Assembly (NCBI GenBank): GCA_035691485.1
Contig: DASSIZ010000103.1
Span: 1-64,000 of the forward strand
Source of the DNA: Terriglobales bacterium
GTDB taxonomy: Bacteria > Acidobacteriota > Terriglobia > Terriglobales > Acidobacteriaceae
Length of the DNA: 64,000 nt
Direction: 5' to 3'
Shown: positions 8,352 to 17,372 of the stretch, piece by piece
Numbering within the stretch: the first letter of the stretch is position 1
How the letters are laid out: each line of letters opens with the position of its first letter
Translations under genes and position numbers: made by a program
Notes under the pieces: generated by a model
Seen by the model: the letters and a program-made list of their open reading frames with translations, nothing else
Databases searched by the model: none
Told to the model about the DNA's origin: nothing

Positions 8352-8738
8352 CTATTGCGTTTCGACCTGCATGGTTTCGCCAACGCTTAACAACTTCGGT
8401 GTGCCCGGCATTTCCGGACCGGAATAGGTGGCGGTGATGCGGAAGCTGGTCGCGCTGACCTCCGCTGAATAGCTGTAGGGACCGCGGCGGTCCTGCGGCA
8501 GCGCCGTTCCCTTCGACCGCAATTCATCCAGCGACAGGTATTTTCCTTCCAGCGCGTATTGCTGTTTCTCTGCATTGGCGAACGACAGCAGGTCGTTGCG
8601 CACTCCGGTCACGTCGATCGCGGCCTTCGGCGTAGGGCCTCCCGCCGCCGAGGAAACCGTTTGTGCCTGCTGCGTGTATACGTACCAGCCGATCGCCAGC
8701 GCGATCAGCAGCCCAATCAGCCCTAGAGCTTTCGTCAT
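8352..8738 (-). CDS. small membrane-anchored protein of unknown function
   Basis: A 128-residue protein beginning MTKALGLIGLLIALAIGWYVY, a single N-terminal membrane segment, then a periplasmic domain containing NDLLSFANAEKQQYALEGKYLSLDELRSKG and a beta-rich C-terminus. The layout (one helix, then a short soluble domain with FANAEKQQYALEGKY) resembles type IV pilin-like or minor pseudopilin proteins, which I have seen in Acidobacteria, but the prepilin G/FTLxE cleavage motif is absent. GAGGA six bases before the ATG at 8738 favours this start over the upstream GTG at 8753. It is convergent with the racemase-like gene. Confidence 0.65.
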   Translation of the reverse strand: MTKALGLIGLLIALAIGWYVYTQQAQTVSSAAGGPTPKAAIDVTGVRNDLLSFANAEKQQYALEGKYLSLDELRSKGTALPQDRRGPYSYSAEVSATSFRITATYSGPEMPGTPKLLSVGETMQVETQ

Positions 8739-8813
8739 ACCGGTTCCTCGCACCCGATAGCCACGATTCCTTACGTCACTTCCACGATTTGTAGGACTCG
8801 TTGATGGTCATCG

Positions 8814-10268
8814 CTACCTGCGCTTCAATCTGTGCCAATAGAAATACCCCGGCAGTCCAATGGCGGAAAGTAGCATGCAGGAGACCGCCTCCTTGGGCCG
8901 CTCGAAGGTGGTGTTCGCCAGCCATCCGGCAATCAGCAGTACGTAGAGGGCGGGCAGCCAGGGATATCCCCAGCAGCGGTAGGGACGCGGAATTTCCGCC
9001 CGCGTCCGCCGCAACACGAAGAGCGCGCCCACCGTCGCCGCGTAGGAGAGGATCATTCCGAACACGGTGTAGGTGAACAACTGGTCGTAGGTTCCGGAGA
9101 GAGCAAACACGCAGGCGAGCACGCCCTGCGCGACCAGCGCAAACGCCGGCGTCCGATATCTGGGGTGAACGTTCGCCATGCGCTGGAAGAACAGCCCGTC
9201 GTGTCCCATGGCGTAGGAAATACGCGCCCCGGCAAGAATATTGCTGGAGGTGGCGCTGAAACAGGAAATCGCAATTACGGCCGTCAGCCAGAACGCCACC
9301 ACCGGCGAAAATAAGGCTTGCGCCGCCGCCTGACCGATCGCCTCCTGGGTCGCTATGCTCGTGGTGGGCAGCGCGTACAGGTATGCCGCGTTGATAGCGC
9401 AATAAATCAGCGTCACGCTGAGGACGCCCGCGATCAGAGCGCGCGGCACCGTGCGCTCCGGCCTGCGCATCTCACCCGCTACCCAGGCCACATATACCCA
9501 GCCTTCATACGCCCACATCACGGCGATGAAAGCCACTCCCATGGCCGACAGGAAAGGGCTCACCCCGCCAGCCAGCGCTTCCTGCATACCGCTCATCCGG
9601 AAGTGCGACCACGAGCCTTTGCCCACCGCGAATCCGAGGACAATGAACGCCGCCATCGCCGCGTACTTCATCCACGTGGTCACGTTTTGCAGCAGTACCG
9701 CCGGACGCAATCCGCGCGCGTTGATCAAGGTCAGCAGGACTATGGCCGCCAACGCCACCACGTCGCCACGCGTCAATGCCCACGATGTCTGCGCAAGATG
9801 GCCGGACCTCCACCCCAGTCCGGGCAGTGATACCACCGCGATTCCCGCCTGCAGCGGCGGCGCTACTTTGCCCAGGTAAACGGCGAAGGCGACCGCAATA
9901 GTGGCGATGCCGCCCGTGTTGCCCGCGACAAACATGAGCCAGCCGTAGAGGAACGCCGCCAGGTCGCCGAAAGCTTCGCGCAGGTACACGTACTGGCCGC
10001 CGGCTTCCGGAAACATCGCTCCCAGTTCGGAAAATACCAGCGCGCCCATCAGCGCCAGCACTCCCCCGGCCACCCACAGCCCCAGAAATAGCGGCGGCGC
10101 GGGCGCCGCTGCCGCCACATCCTTGGGCACAAGAAAAATCGCGCTGCCGATGACCCCGCCGATCACCAGCAGCACGCCATCCCATGCTGAAAGCCCGCGC
10201 ACCAGCCCGGCCGTTTCCTGCTTCGCGGGTTGCAATCGCACCTCGCCCGGCCCTGCTTTGTCTGGCAA
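8814..10268 (-). CDS. APC-superfamily amino acid permease
   Basis: A polytopic inner-membrane transporter of up to 484 residues with about 12 hydrophobic segments. The first helix region GVLLVIGGVIGSAIFLVPKDV matches the GxGxIxG-like substrate-binding loop of the APC family, and FSELGAMFPEAGGQYVYLREAFG is the following LAT/APC-type motif. The outermost in-frame start is a TTG at 10268. A second TTG at 10235, preceded by GAGG, is an equally good start. It is divergent from the Rieske oxygenase with only 44 bases between the outer starts, so promoters must overlap coding sequence. The substrate is probably an amino acid or amine. Confidence 0.88.
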   Translation of the reverse strand: MPDKAGPGEVRLQPAKQETAGLVRGLSAWDGVLLVIGGVIGSAIFLVPKDVAAAAPAPPLFLGLWVAGGVLALMGALVFSELGAMFPEAGGQYVYLREAFGDLAAFLYGWLMFVAGNTGGIATIAVAFAVYLGKVAPPLQAGIAVVSLPGLGWRSGHLAQTSWALTRGDVVALAAIVLLTLINARGLRPAVLLQNVTTWMKYAAMAAFIVLGFAVGKGSWSHFRMSGMQEALAGGVSPFLSAMGVAFIAVMWAYEGWVYVAWVAGEMRRPERTVPRALIAGVLSVTLIYCAINAAYLYALPTTSIATQEAIGQAAAQALFSPVVAFWLTAVIAISCFSATSSNILAGARISYAMGHDGLFFQRMANVHPRYRTPAFALVAQGVLACVFALSGTYDQLFTYTVFGMILSYAATVGALFVLRRTRAEIPRPYRCWGYPWLPALYVLLIAGWLANTTFERPKEAVSCMLLSAIGLPGYFYWHRLKRR

Positions 10269-10312
10269 CTCGAAACTGGAAACCGGATAATGAGTCCGGA
10301 GGTTATCCGCAG

Positions 10313-11416
10313 ATGTCGGACAGCGTCAAGGCGGCGGAGATCGCGCCCGGCATTGAGCGTGCCTACACGCTTTCGTCAGAGCATTATTTTGACCCCGCCA
10401 TCTACCGCCTTGAGTGCGAGCGTCTCTTTTGGCGCACCTGGCAGTGCGTGGGATGGCGCGAGCAGGTCGCTGCTGCCGGCGATTACTTCACCTTCGACCT
10501 TGGCGGCGAACCGCTTCTGATTACCCGCGACTCTTCCGGCAGCCTGCGCGGTTTCTACAACGTTTGCCGGCATCGAGCCGGTCCGGTTGCCGAGAATTGC
10601 GGATCGCGCAAGGTCTTTCGCTGCGGCTACCACGGCTGGACCTACTCTTTGGAGGGAAAGCTTCTCAATGCACCCGAGATGGAAGGCGCCTGCGAGTTCT
10701 CGCACTCCGACTTCGCGCTTCGCTCCTTCCCCGCCGCTGAATGGGAAGGCCTCGTCTTCGTCAATCTCGATCCCGGCGCCGAACCGCTGCTCACCGCGCT
10801 CGGCGAACTCCCCGCGCAGGCCGCCAAGTTCGATTTCTCGCACATGCGGTTCTACAAGCGCCACGACTACGTCATGGAGTGCAACTGGAAGGTCTACATC
10901 GACAACTATCTTGAGGGTTATCACCTTCCTTCCGTGCACCCCAGCCTGAATCGCGAGCTTGACTACAGCCAGTACGTGACCGCCATCTTCCCGCGCCACT
11001 CCCTGCAGTCGTCGCCCATTCGCGGCCCGGAGAACGAGTCGGGCGTTTCGCGCCGCTACGCGCAATCTCGCGGCGATCTGGCCGCGGAGTATTACTGGAT
11101 TTTTCCCAACTGGATGTTGAACTGCTATCCCGACAATATGTCACTCAACATCGTCCTGCCCCTGGGCCCGGAGCGCTGCGTCGCTATCTTTGCGTGGTTC
11201 TTCCCGCCCGAGCTAATGAGCACCGGGGCTCCGGAAAGCACTTTCCGCTTCAGCGATGAAATTCAAAGCGAGGATGGACACATCTGCGAGGTCGTGTACC
11301 GCAATCTGAAGTCCCGCAGCTATTCCCGAGGCCGCTACAGTGTCAAGCAGGAGCAGGGCCTTTATCATTTTCACCGGCTCTACGCGGCGGCGCTAGCCGG
11401 GAACGCCGTAAGCTGA
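10313..11416 (+). CDS. Rieske non-haem iron oxygenase, alpha subunit
   Basis: A 367-residue aromatic-ring-hydroxylase-type alpha subunit. The Rieske 2Fe-2S motif is CRHRAGPVAENCG...CGYHGWTY (C-x-H...C-x2-H) around residues 85-110. The mononuclear iron site lies in NWKVYIDNYLEGYHLPSVHP around residue 190-210. The closest functional classes by these motifs are choline/glycine betaine/carnitine monooxygenases. ATG 10313 has GGAGG about ten bases upstream. No reductase or ferredoxin gene is adjacent, so electrons must come from elsewhere. Its divergence from an amino-acid permease suggests uptake and oxidation of an amine, which is inference. Confidence 0.88.
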   Translation: MSDSVKAAEIAPGIERAYTLSSEHYFDPAIYRLECERLFWRTWQCVGWREQVAAAGDYFTFDLGGEPLLITRDSSGSLRGFYNVCRHRAGPVAENCGSRKVFRCGYHGWTYSLEGKLLNAPEMEGACEFSHSDFALRSFPAAEWEGLVFVNLDPGAEPLLTALGELPAQAAKFDFSHMRFYKRHDYVMECNWKVYIDNYLEGYHLPSVHPSLNRELDYSQYVTAIFPRHSLQSSPIRGPENESGVSRRYAQSRGDLAAEYYWIFPNWMLNCYPDNMSLNIVLPLGPERCVAIFAWFFPPELMSTGAPESTFRFSDEIQSEDGHICEVVYRNLKSRSYSRGRYSVKQEQGLYHFHRLYAAALAGNAVS

Positions 11417-11532
11417 GCTGTAGCACAGACCCTCGCGACGAGCAGGCCGTCCGCTTATTGATTGCGATTGCAAGGGGCTTAGCCGCGAGCAATCTGGGTC
11501 TTGTACACAGAGACCGGGCATTGAGAACGCCA

Positions 11533-12024
11533 ATGAACATCACCCTTATCCCCATCGCCACCGTCCACTCCGCGATCCGCGAGCCCCTCGACGAAGTTTT
11601 CGGCGGGCTCACCGCGCGCATCGAGCTCGATGCCGCGCGCTTCACCGCTGAATCGTTGCGTGGCTTGCAGGACTTTTCCCACGTCGAAATCCTCTTCTAC
11701 TTCCACCAGCTGGATGAGTCGGAAATTGTCACTGCCGCCCGGCACCCACGCAATCGAGCCGACTGGCCCGAGGTCGGCATCTTCGGCCAGCGCGCCCGCA
11801 TGCGCCCCAGCCGTATCGGGTCCACGGTCTGCCGCCTGGTCAGCGTCCAGGGTCTCGCTATCGTGGTGGAAGACCTCGACGCCATCGACGGCACTCCCGT
11901 TCTCGACATCAAGCCCTGGATGTCGGTCATGGGTGCGCGCGGCGAAATTCGCGAGCCTGCATGGGCGCGCGAACTTGCCACAACCTACTGGCGCCCGCAA
12001 AATCGGGCAACTCGCAAGCCTTAG
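11533..12024 (+). CDS. trmO: tRNA (N6-threonylcarbamoyladenosine37-N6)-methyltransferase TrmO
   Basis: TrmO (YaeB, UPF0066) methylates t6A37 of threonine tRNA using S-adenosylmethionine. The 163-residue product has PIATVHSAIREP at the start, FSHVEILFYFH, and the signature MRPSRIGSTVCRLVSV...LDAIDGTPVLDIKPW. It is shorter than the E. coli protein, which has a C-terminal extension. Longer family members usually have RPNPIG where this has RPSRIG. ATG 11533 was chosen because the beta-barrel begins there; the frame stays open upstream. The following signal-peptide protein starts 13 bases after its stop. Confidence 0.85.
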   Translation: MNITLIPIATVHSAIREPLDEVFGGLTARIELDAARFTAESLRGLQDFSHVEILFYFHQLDESEIVTAARHPRNRADWPEVGIFGQRARMRPSRIGSTVCRLVSVQGLAIVVEDLDAIDGTPVLDIKPWMSVMGARGEIREPAWARELATTYWRPQNRATRKP

Positions 12025-12037
12025 CCACATCGAATCC

Positions 12038-12817
12038 ATGACCATGTCGCGACTCCTGCTCGTTGCTGTTGCCGCGCTCTGCCTCTGTTTTCCGGCGCTG
12101 GCGCAGGATAATTATGAAATCCAGGTATATGCCTCCGACACTGTTGAGCCCGGCGCGACCATGGTCGAGTTCCACACCAACTTCACCCCGATCGGGGGGG
12201 CGTCACAGCAAGGCCTTCGCCCCACCGACCATGCCCTGCACGAAACGATTGAAATCACTCACGGCTGGACGAACTGGATGGAAACCGGGTTTTACATCTT
12301 TACCTATGCCCATTCCGGCTACGGATGGGAATACGTCGGTTCCCACATCCGCCCGCGCGTTCGTGTTCCGGAATCGTGGCGTTGGCCGGTGGGTGTGAGC
12401 CTTTCCACCGAATTCGGTTGGCAGCGCCGCATCATTTCCCTGGATACGTGGACCCTCGAAATACGGCCTATTGTGGACAAAAAAATTGGCCCTTGGTACC
12501 TTGCCTTCAATCCGACGATTGGGAAATCCCTGGTCGGAGTGAATGCAAACAAGGGTTTCGACTTCTCGCCCAACGTCAAGTTCAGTTATGACCTGACCCG
12601 GAAGGTGGCGGTGGGCCTGGAATACTATGGTTCGCTCGGGCCGATCGGAAACTTCGATCCCCTCGCCGAGCAACAGCAGCAGATTTTTCCGACCGTGGAT
12701 TTGAATTTGTCGCCGAACTGGGAATTCAATGCCGGCGCCGGGGTAGGCACGACACGTTCGACCGACCGCTTGATTTTGAAAATGATCATCGGCTACCGGT
12801 TCATGAAAAAAAAATAG
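12038..12817 (+). CDS. secreted/outer-membrane beta-barrel-like protein of unknown function
   Basis: A 259-residue protein with a clear signal peptide ending FPALAQ and then alternating aromatic/polar strands (GWTNWMETGFYIFTYAHSGYGWEYVGSHIRPRVRVPE, KVAVGLEYYGSLG, LILKMIIGYRFMKKK) typical of outer-membrane barrels. The terminal strand ends in F-M-KKK rather than a C-terminal Phe. I recognise no named family. Start ATG 12038; ATG 12044 two codons on is equally possible. It lies between trmO and a cytochrome c. Confidence 0.65.
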   Translation: MTMSRLLLVAVAALCLCFPALAQDNYEIQVYASDTVEPGATMVEFHTNFTPIGGASQQGLRPTDHALHETIEITHGWTNWMETGFYIFTYAHSGYGWEYVGSHIRPRVRVPESWRWPVGVSLSTEFGWQRRIISLDTWTLEIRPIVDKKIGPWYLAFNPTIGKSLVGVNANKGFDFSPNVKFSYDLTRKVAVGLEYYGSLGPIGNFDPLAEQQQQIFPTVDLNLSPNWEFNAGAGVGTTRSTDRLILKMIIGYRFMKKK

Positions 12818-12854
12818 CTGGTAACGGTTTGACCGTCGTTCTCGGAGAAGAACA

Positions 12855-13418
12855 ATGAAAGGCTTTATCTTCGGCGTGATCATCACCCTGCTCGTCCTTG
12901 CCGCCGGTGCGTACATCTACTTTGCTGGTGGTTATGCGCCGGTCGCCACTTCCGCCCAAGCCATGCCGTTCGAAACAGCCATGGCCAACAAGGCACTCAA
13001 CGCGCGCGTGGACAAGGAAGCGCCGAAGAATGCCCCCTTCCAGCCCGACGAGGCGACTTACCTGGCCGGCGCCGCCACCTACAAAATGAATTGCGCCGTC
13101 TGCCACGGTCTTCCCGGCGGCGAGCAAAGCCCGGTTGCCAAGGGCGAGTACCCCAAGCCGCCGCAGCTGTTTAAAGGACACGGCGTCACCGACGATCCTC
13201 CCGGCGAAACTTACTGGAAGGTAGCCAATGGCATCCGCCTGACCGGTATGCCTGCCTTCAAACCTTCGCTCTCGGAAACGCAACTATGGCAGGTCAGCTG
13301 GCTGTTGAAGAATGCCGACAAGCTGCCCGCCGCTGCCCAGAAGGAACTCGGTGGCGCCATCCAGATGAGCGCGCCCACTGGCCGCGCCGGCGGCGAACAT
13401 CAGCACGACCACGACTGA
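12855..13418 (+). CDS. membrane-anchored monohaem cytochrome c
   Basis: A 187-residue protein with one N-terminal hydrophobic helix (residues 4-24), a haem attachment site CAVCH at residues 80-84, and a probable axial methionine in TGMPAF. The rest is a class I cytochrome c domain (YLAGAATYKMNCAVCHG...LWQVSWLLKNAD). The C-terminus is histidine-rich (GGEHQHDHD), a possible metal-binding tail. GGAGAAGAACA precedes ATG 12855. It is likely an electron carrier in the respiratory chain, and a possible client of the CcdA/TlpA module at 5104-7126. Confidence 0.85.
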   Translation: MKGFIFGVIITLLVLAAGAYIYFAGGYAPVATSAQAMPFETAMANKALNARVDKEAPKNAPFQPDEATYLAGAATYKMNCAVCHGLPGGEQSPVAKGEYPKPPQLFKGHGVTDDPPGETYWKVANGIRLTGMPAFKPSLSETQLWQVSWLLKNADKLPAAAQKELGGAIQMSAPTGRAGGEHQHDHD

Positions 13419-13538
13419 CCTTGGGCAGGCTTGGAAGATATGTTGCGGGCCATGTGAGGCGGGAAACATCGCCCGCGGATCCGGCAATTCCAGAATTACC
13501 CGACTTTGAATTGCCCGGTTCGCCTACCAGCCAACAGC

Positions 13539-13559
13539 TATAATCAATGGTTCACGATG
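13539..13559 (+). promoter_or_regulatory. perfect TATAAT upstream of trpC
   Basis: TATAAT at 13539-13544 lies 12 bases before the trpC ATG at 13557. No good -35 sits at 16-18 bases (TTGCCC at 13511 is 22 bases away). There is no ribosome binding site, so a very short leader is expected if this is the promoter. Confidence 0.35.
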
Positions 13560-14393
13560 CCCACGACCTTGGACCAGATCGTAGCTTCGGCGCGCCGGCG
13601 TGTCGCTTCCGCCAAGCCTCTGGCCAACCGCGCCGATCTGGCTCGCCGCGCCGCTGAACACGTTCCTCGCGGCTTCGCTTCCGCAGTGCGCCGCGCTGCT
13701 GCCGGGGCTCCCGCCGTGGTCGCGGAATTAAAGAAAGCCTCGCCTTCGCGCGGGGTGATCCGCGGCAGCTTCCATGTCTGCGACCTGGCCTACCAACTTG
13801 CTTCCGCCGGTGCCGCCGCCCTGTCCGTCCTCACTGACGAAGAATATTTTCAAGGCTCGCTCGCCTGCCTGTGCGAGGCTTCTGCCGCCGTGGACCTTCC
13901 TTGCCTGCGCAAGGACTTCATCATCGACGAATTTCAGCTGCTGGAATCGCGCGCCAATCATGCCGACGCGGTGCTGCTGATCGTCGCTGCGCTTACCGCG
14001 ACGGAACTCCGCCGCCTGCACGCGGTCGCCCGCGAGTTCTCGCTCGACGTGCTCTGCGAGGTCCACGACGAAGACGAACTTGGCCGCGCTCTCGACCTTG
14101 GCTGCGACATCATCGGGGTGAACAGTCGCGACCTGCGCACCTTCCAAGTGGACCTGAATACCGCGCTACGGCTGGGCCGAAACATTCCTCCCGGCGTGCT
14201 CAAAGTGGCGGAAAGCGGCATCGGATCCGGCACCGACATCCGCCGCCTTCGCGATGCCGGCTATGAAGCTTTTTTGATCGGCGAATCGCTCATGCGCGCC
14301 GAGTTCCCCGGCGAAGCTCTCAAACAATTGCTGGCGGAGGCGAAATCGGTGGAATCTAAACCGCAATCTCCGGTGATTAGTGCTCAACCATGA
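13557..14393 (+). CDS. trpC: indole-3-glycerol phosphate synthase
   Basis: TrpC closes the indole ring in tryptophan synthesis. The 278-residue TIM barrel shows the family order: VVAELKKASPSRG (KxSPS phosphate motif), SVLTDEEYFQGS, LPCLRKDFIIDEFQL, IGVNSRDLRTF and VAESGIG. ATG 13557 was chosen over upstream in-frame codons because the family begins with the LDQIV-like helix. It starts the run trpC-trpF-trpB-trpA. trpE, trpG and trpD are not in this window. Confidence 0.93.
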   Translation: MPTTLDQIVASARRRVASAKPLANRADLARRAAEHVPRGFASAVRRAAAGAPAVVAELKKASPSRGVIRGSFHVCDLAYQLASAGAAALSVLTDEEYFQGSLACLCEASAAVDLPCLRKDFIIDEFQLLESRANHADAVLLIVAALTATELRRLHAVAREFSLDVLCEVHDEDELGRALDLGCDIIGVNSRDLRTFQVDLNTALRLGRNIPPGVLKVAESGIGSGTDIRRLRDAGYEAFLIGESLMRAEFPGEALKQLLAEAKSVESKPQSPVISAQP

Positions 14394-14399
14394 TTTTTC

Positions 14400-14440
14400 A
14401 TAACTCCTGACGTCTGGCTACTCGCCCCTGCTACTGTTTT
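14400..14440 (+). repeat. dispersed intergenic word (CTCCTG/CCCCTG type)
   Basis: The trpC-trpF junction contains AACTCCTGACGTCTGGCTAC and CCCCTGCTACTG. Similar words occur at 15125-15146, 41645-41695 and, on the minus strand, at 63401-63423 and 21700-21747. Confidence 0.4.
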
Positions 14441-14441
14441 T

Positions 14442-15143
14442 ATGATTTGGATCAAAATCTGCGGCACTACCACTCTCGACGACGCCCTTGCCGCAGTCGA
14501 CGCCGGCGCCAATGCTGTCGGCTTTGTCTTCGCCTCCAGCCCACGCCGCGTAACGCCGGAGGCCGCGCACGAAATTGCTGCCGCCCTGCCCCGGGACATC
14601 GAAAAGGTCGGCGTGTTTGCCAACGAATCCGCGGAACGAGTGGAAACCATCGCCCGCCAAGTCGGCCTCGACATCATTCAACTCCACGGCGATGAGACTC
14701 CTGATTTCGCGCGCAACCTTCGCCGCGGCGGTGACGGCCGCGCTCGCACGCGCGTCTTCAAGGCCGTCTCTGTGTTGCCGGGCGCCGAAGCCGCGCTCGG
14801 CGAATTCGACTCCGCTGGCGTGGTGGATGGCATCCTGCTCGATTCCGCCGTGCTCCGCGTTGCCTGCATGGGCCAGGGCACGGAACTCGTTCGCGGCGGC
14901 ACCGGGGTCAGCTTCGACTGGAAGCGCGCCGCCGAATTCGTTCCGGCCCTTGCGCAGCGCACACCGGTCATTCTTGCTGGTGGCCTTTCGCCGGCGAATG
15001 TTGCCGAAGCAGTTCGCATTCTGAAACCCTGGGGAGTCGATGTCTGCACCGGTGTCGAAGCTTCCCCTGGCATCAAGGATCGGGCAAAGGTCCGCGCCTT
15101 TGTGTCTGCAGTACGCGATAGTGAACCGACTCCTGGCTCCTGA
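14442..15143 (+). CDS. trpF: phosphoribosylanthranilate isomerase
   Basis: TrpF isomerises phosphoribosylanthranilate to the carboxyphenylamino intermediate used by TrpC. The 233-residue barrel has the family signatures KICGTTTLDDALAAVDAGANAVGFVFASSPRRV at the N-terminus, IQLHGDE near residue 80, and GGTGVSFDW followed by ILAGGLSPANV. The strand after LLDS carries an insert of about 18 residues (AVLRVACMGQGTELVRG) before GGTG, longer than usual. The ATG at 14442 follows a T-run and has no ribosome binding site. trpB starts nine bases after the stop. Confidence 0.93.
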   Translation: MIWIKICGTTTLDDALAAVDAGANAVGFVFASSPRRVTPEAAHEIAAALPRDIEKVGVFANESAERVETIARQVGLDIIQLHGDETPDFARNLRRGGDGRARTRVFKAVSVLPGAEAALGEFDSAGVVDGILLDSAVLRVACMGQGTELVRGGTGVSFDWKRAAEFVPALAQRTPVILAGGLSPANVAEAVRILKPWGVDVCTGVEASPGIKDRAKVRAFVSAVRDSEPTPGS

Positions 15144-15152
15144 CTAGCGATT

Positions 15153-16367
15153 GTGACTGTGTCTACAACTGCCAAACGCGTGACCCAGACTTCCGGCCGC
15201 TTCGGTCTCTACGGGGGACGCTACGTTCCGGAAACCCTCGTGGCCGCGCTCGATGAACTCGAAACTGCTTACGGCCGCGCTCGTCGCGACAAGAAATTCC
15301 AGGGCGATCTCGAGTACCTTCAAAAGCAGTATGCAGGGCGCCCCACCCCGCTCTTTTTTGCCCGGCGTCTTACCGGGAAGCTTGGCGGCGGGCGCATTTA
15401 CCTGAAGCGCGAGGACCTGCTCCATACCGGCGCGCACAAAATCAATAACTGTCTGGGACAAGCGCTGTTGGCCGTGCGCATGGGCAAGCGCCGCATCATT
15501 GCGGAAACCGGCGCCGGCCAGCATGGCGTTGCTGCCGCGACCGTGTGCGCGCTGTTTGGTCTGGAATGCGTCGTCTACATGGGAACCGAGGACATGCGCC
15601 GCCAGGAGTTGAACGTCTTTCGCATGCGCCTCCTCGGGGCCGAAGTTCGCGGCGTCAGCTCCGGTTCGCGCACGCTGAAGGACGCCATCAACGAAGCCAT
15701 GCGCGATTGGGTCACCAATGTCCGCACCACGCATTACCTGCTGGGCAGCGTGCTCGGCGCGCATCCTTATCCGACCATGGTGCGCGACTTCCAGTCCGTC
15801 ATAGGCCGCGAAACCCGCTCTCAGATCCGCCGCGCGACGGGGAAGCTGCCCAACGCCATCATCGCCTGCGTCGGCGGCGGCTCCAATGCCATGGGAATTT
15901 TTTACGAGTTTGTGAAAAAGAACGATAAACGCGTGCGCCTGATTGGGGTCGAAGCCGGCGGACGCGGCTGTGCCCTCGGCGAACACGCAGCCCGCTTCCA
16001 TGGCGGCTTTCCCGGCGTCTTGCAGGGAACCTATTCGTACGTACTTCAGGACGATGCCGGCCAGATCGCCGCCACCCACTCCGTCTCCGCCGGGCTCGAT
16101 TATCCCGGCGTCGGTCCCGAGCACGGCTGGCTGAAAGACATCGGACGCGCCGAATACGTCTCCGCCGACGACAAGGAGGCACTCGAAGCCTGTGTTCTGC
16201 TTGCCCGCACCGAAGGCATCATTCCGGCCCTTGAGTCGGCCCACGCCGTCGCCGAATGCCTGAAACGCGCGCCGAAAATGAAGAAATCGGAAATCCTCGT
16301 CGTCAACATCTCCGGCCGTGGAGATAAGGACATGGGAATCCTGCAGGAAAACCTATCCATCGGGTGA
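15153..16367 (+). CDS. trpB: tryptophan synthase beta chain
   Basis: TrpB condenses indole with serine using pyridoxal phosphate and forms a complex with TrpA. The 404-residue protein starts from a GTG at 15153 and has the TrpB1 signatures [15 protein letters not shown], the PLP-lysine segment [37 protein letters not shown] and the phosphate-binding GGGSNAMG. The C-terminal SGRGDKDM is complete. It is the standard TrpA-associated type, not TrpB2. The 71-base gap to trpA contains a GGGAGG and an A-run. Confidence 0.96.
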   Translation: MTVSTTAKRVTQTSGRFGLYGGRYVPETLVAALDELETAYGRARRDKKFQGDLEYLQKQYAGRPTPLFFARRLTGKLGGGRIYLKREDLLHTGAHKINNCLGQALLAVRMGKRRIIAETGAGQHGVAAATVCALFGLECVVYMGTEDMRRQELNVFRMRLLGAEVRGVSSGSRTLKDAINEAMRDWVTNVRTTHYLLGSVLGAHPYPTMVRDFQSVIGRETRSQIRRATGKLPNAIIACVGGGSNAMGIFYEFVKKNDKRVRLIGVEAGGRGCALGEHAARFHGGFPGVLQGTYSYVLQDDAGQIAATHSVSAGLDYPGVGPEHGWLKDIGRAEYVSADDKEALEACVLLARTEGIIPALESAHAVAECLKRAPKMKKSEILVVNISGRGDKDMGILQENLSIG

Positions 16368-16438
16368 TTTTGATTGGGGGCCGGCTTTGCACGGCTTAAC
16401 ACAGCAAGTCCCATAGGGAGGCAAAAAAAAATAGCCGA

Positions 16439-17281
16439 ATGCCCCTGGAATTCCAATCGCGTCCCGGTCTCATTGCATACATCACCTGTGGCGATCCAAG
16501 TCTTGCTACCACCAAGGACATTGCGCTCGCCGCCATCGACGCCGGCGCCGCCGTGATTGAACTCGGCGTGCCGTTCAGCGATCCGGTGGCCGATGGTCCT
16601 GTAATTCAAAGGGCGAGCGAACGCGCATTGCGAAACGGCACGACCCTCAGCGACGTGCTGAATTTGGCGAGAGAAGTGCGGAGAGAGCGCCCCGCCGCCG
16701 GCCTCATCGTCTTTTCTTATCTGAACCCGATCTTGCGCTTCGGCCTGGAGCGCTTCTGTTGCGCCGCCGCTGACGCCGGACTCGATGGCGCTCTGGTCAC
16801 CGATCTGCCCGTCGAAGAAGCCGCGGAGTATCTGCGCTGCATGCGCCGCCGTCATCTCGCCACCATCTTTCTGGCTGCGCCGACCTCGACCGATCGCCGC
16901 CTGAAGCTCATCGCCGAGCTTTCCACCGGGTTCCTCTACGCTGTCTCGCGGACCGGCGTCACCGGAACCCGCCAGGAACTTGCTGTCGACGCGCGCCAAC
17001 TGGTCGCGCGCCTGCGCCGTTTTACCCGCCTGCCCATCGCCGTGGGTTTTGGCATCTCCACCGCGGAACATGTGAAAGAAGTGGCCCAGTTCGCCGACGC
17101 CGCTGTCGTCGGCAGCGCCATCGTTCAAGCCATCGAACAAGCCACTCCGCAGGGTAAAGCGCCGCAAGCTGTGGCAGAATTGATCCGGCAACTGTCGGCA
17201 TCCGGCAACCAGGCTTCTTCCAGTTCCGCGACCGGGCAGGCGACGGCTTCCCCGCTGCCCGCCCGCACGCGTAACCTGTAG
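16439..17281 (+). CDS. trpA: tryptophan synthase alpha chain
   Basis: TrpA cleaves indole-3-glycerol phosphate to indole, which is channelled to TrpB. The 280-residue barrel shows LIAYITCGDP, VIELGVPFSDPVADGPVIQRASERAL with the catalytic Glu, DGALVTDLPVEEA with the catalytic Asp, and GFGISTAEHV. Residues after about 250 form a Ser/Ala/Gln-rich low-complexity tail (SASGNQASSSSATGQ) not found in typical TrpA. A GGGAGG lies about 20 bases upstream, rather far for a ribosome binding site. Confidence 0.93.
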   Translation: MPLEFQSRPGLIAYITCGDPSLATTKDIALAAIDAGAAVIELGVPFSDPVADGPVIQRASERALRNGTTLSDVLNLAREVRRERPAAGLIVFSYLNPILRFGLERFCCAAADAGLDGALVTDLPVEEAAEYLRCMRRRHLATIFLAAPTSTDRRLKLIAELSTGFLYAVSRTGVTGTRQELAVDARQLVARLRRFTRLPIAVGFGISTAEHVKEVAQFADAAVVGSAIVQAIEQATPQGKAPQAVAELIRQLSASGNQASSSSATGQATASPLPARTRNL

Positions 17282-17334
17282 TCGAAGACGTAATCTGTTA
17301 ATCTGGCATGCAATCGGTTAGCGCAGCTCCCGCT

Positions 17335-17370
17335 CAGAGCTGTCGGCTGAGAGCAAAAAGCTTAGAGCTG
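17335..17370 (+). repeat. dispersed intergenic word, degenerate GAGCTAAAAGC type
   Basis: The stretch before the chorismate mutase ATG reads GGCTGAGAGCAAAAAGCTTAGAGCTG. It is a degenerate relative of the GCTAAGAGCTAAAAGC word at 2591 and 17747, and likewise sits directly before a start codon. Confidence 0.45.
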
Positions 17371-17372
17371 TT

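Noticed and set aside
15144-16244. 366-codon minus-strand ORF inside trpB
   Set aside because: Antisense to a certain gene (trpB), with no recognisable domain and no ribosome binding site.
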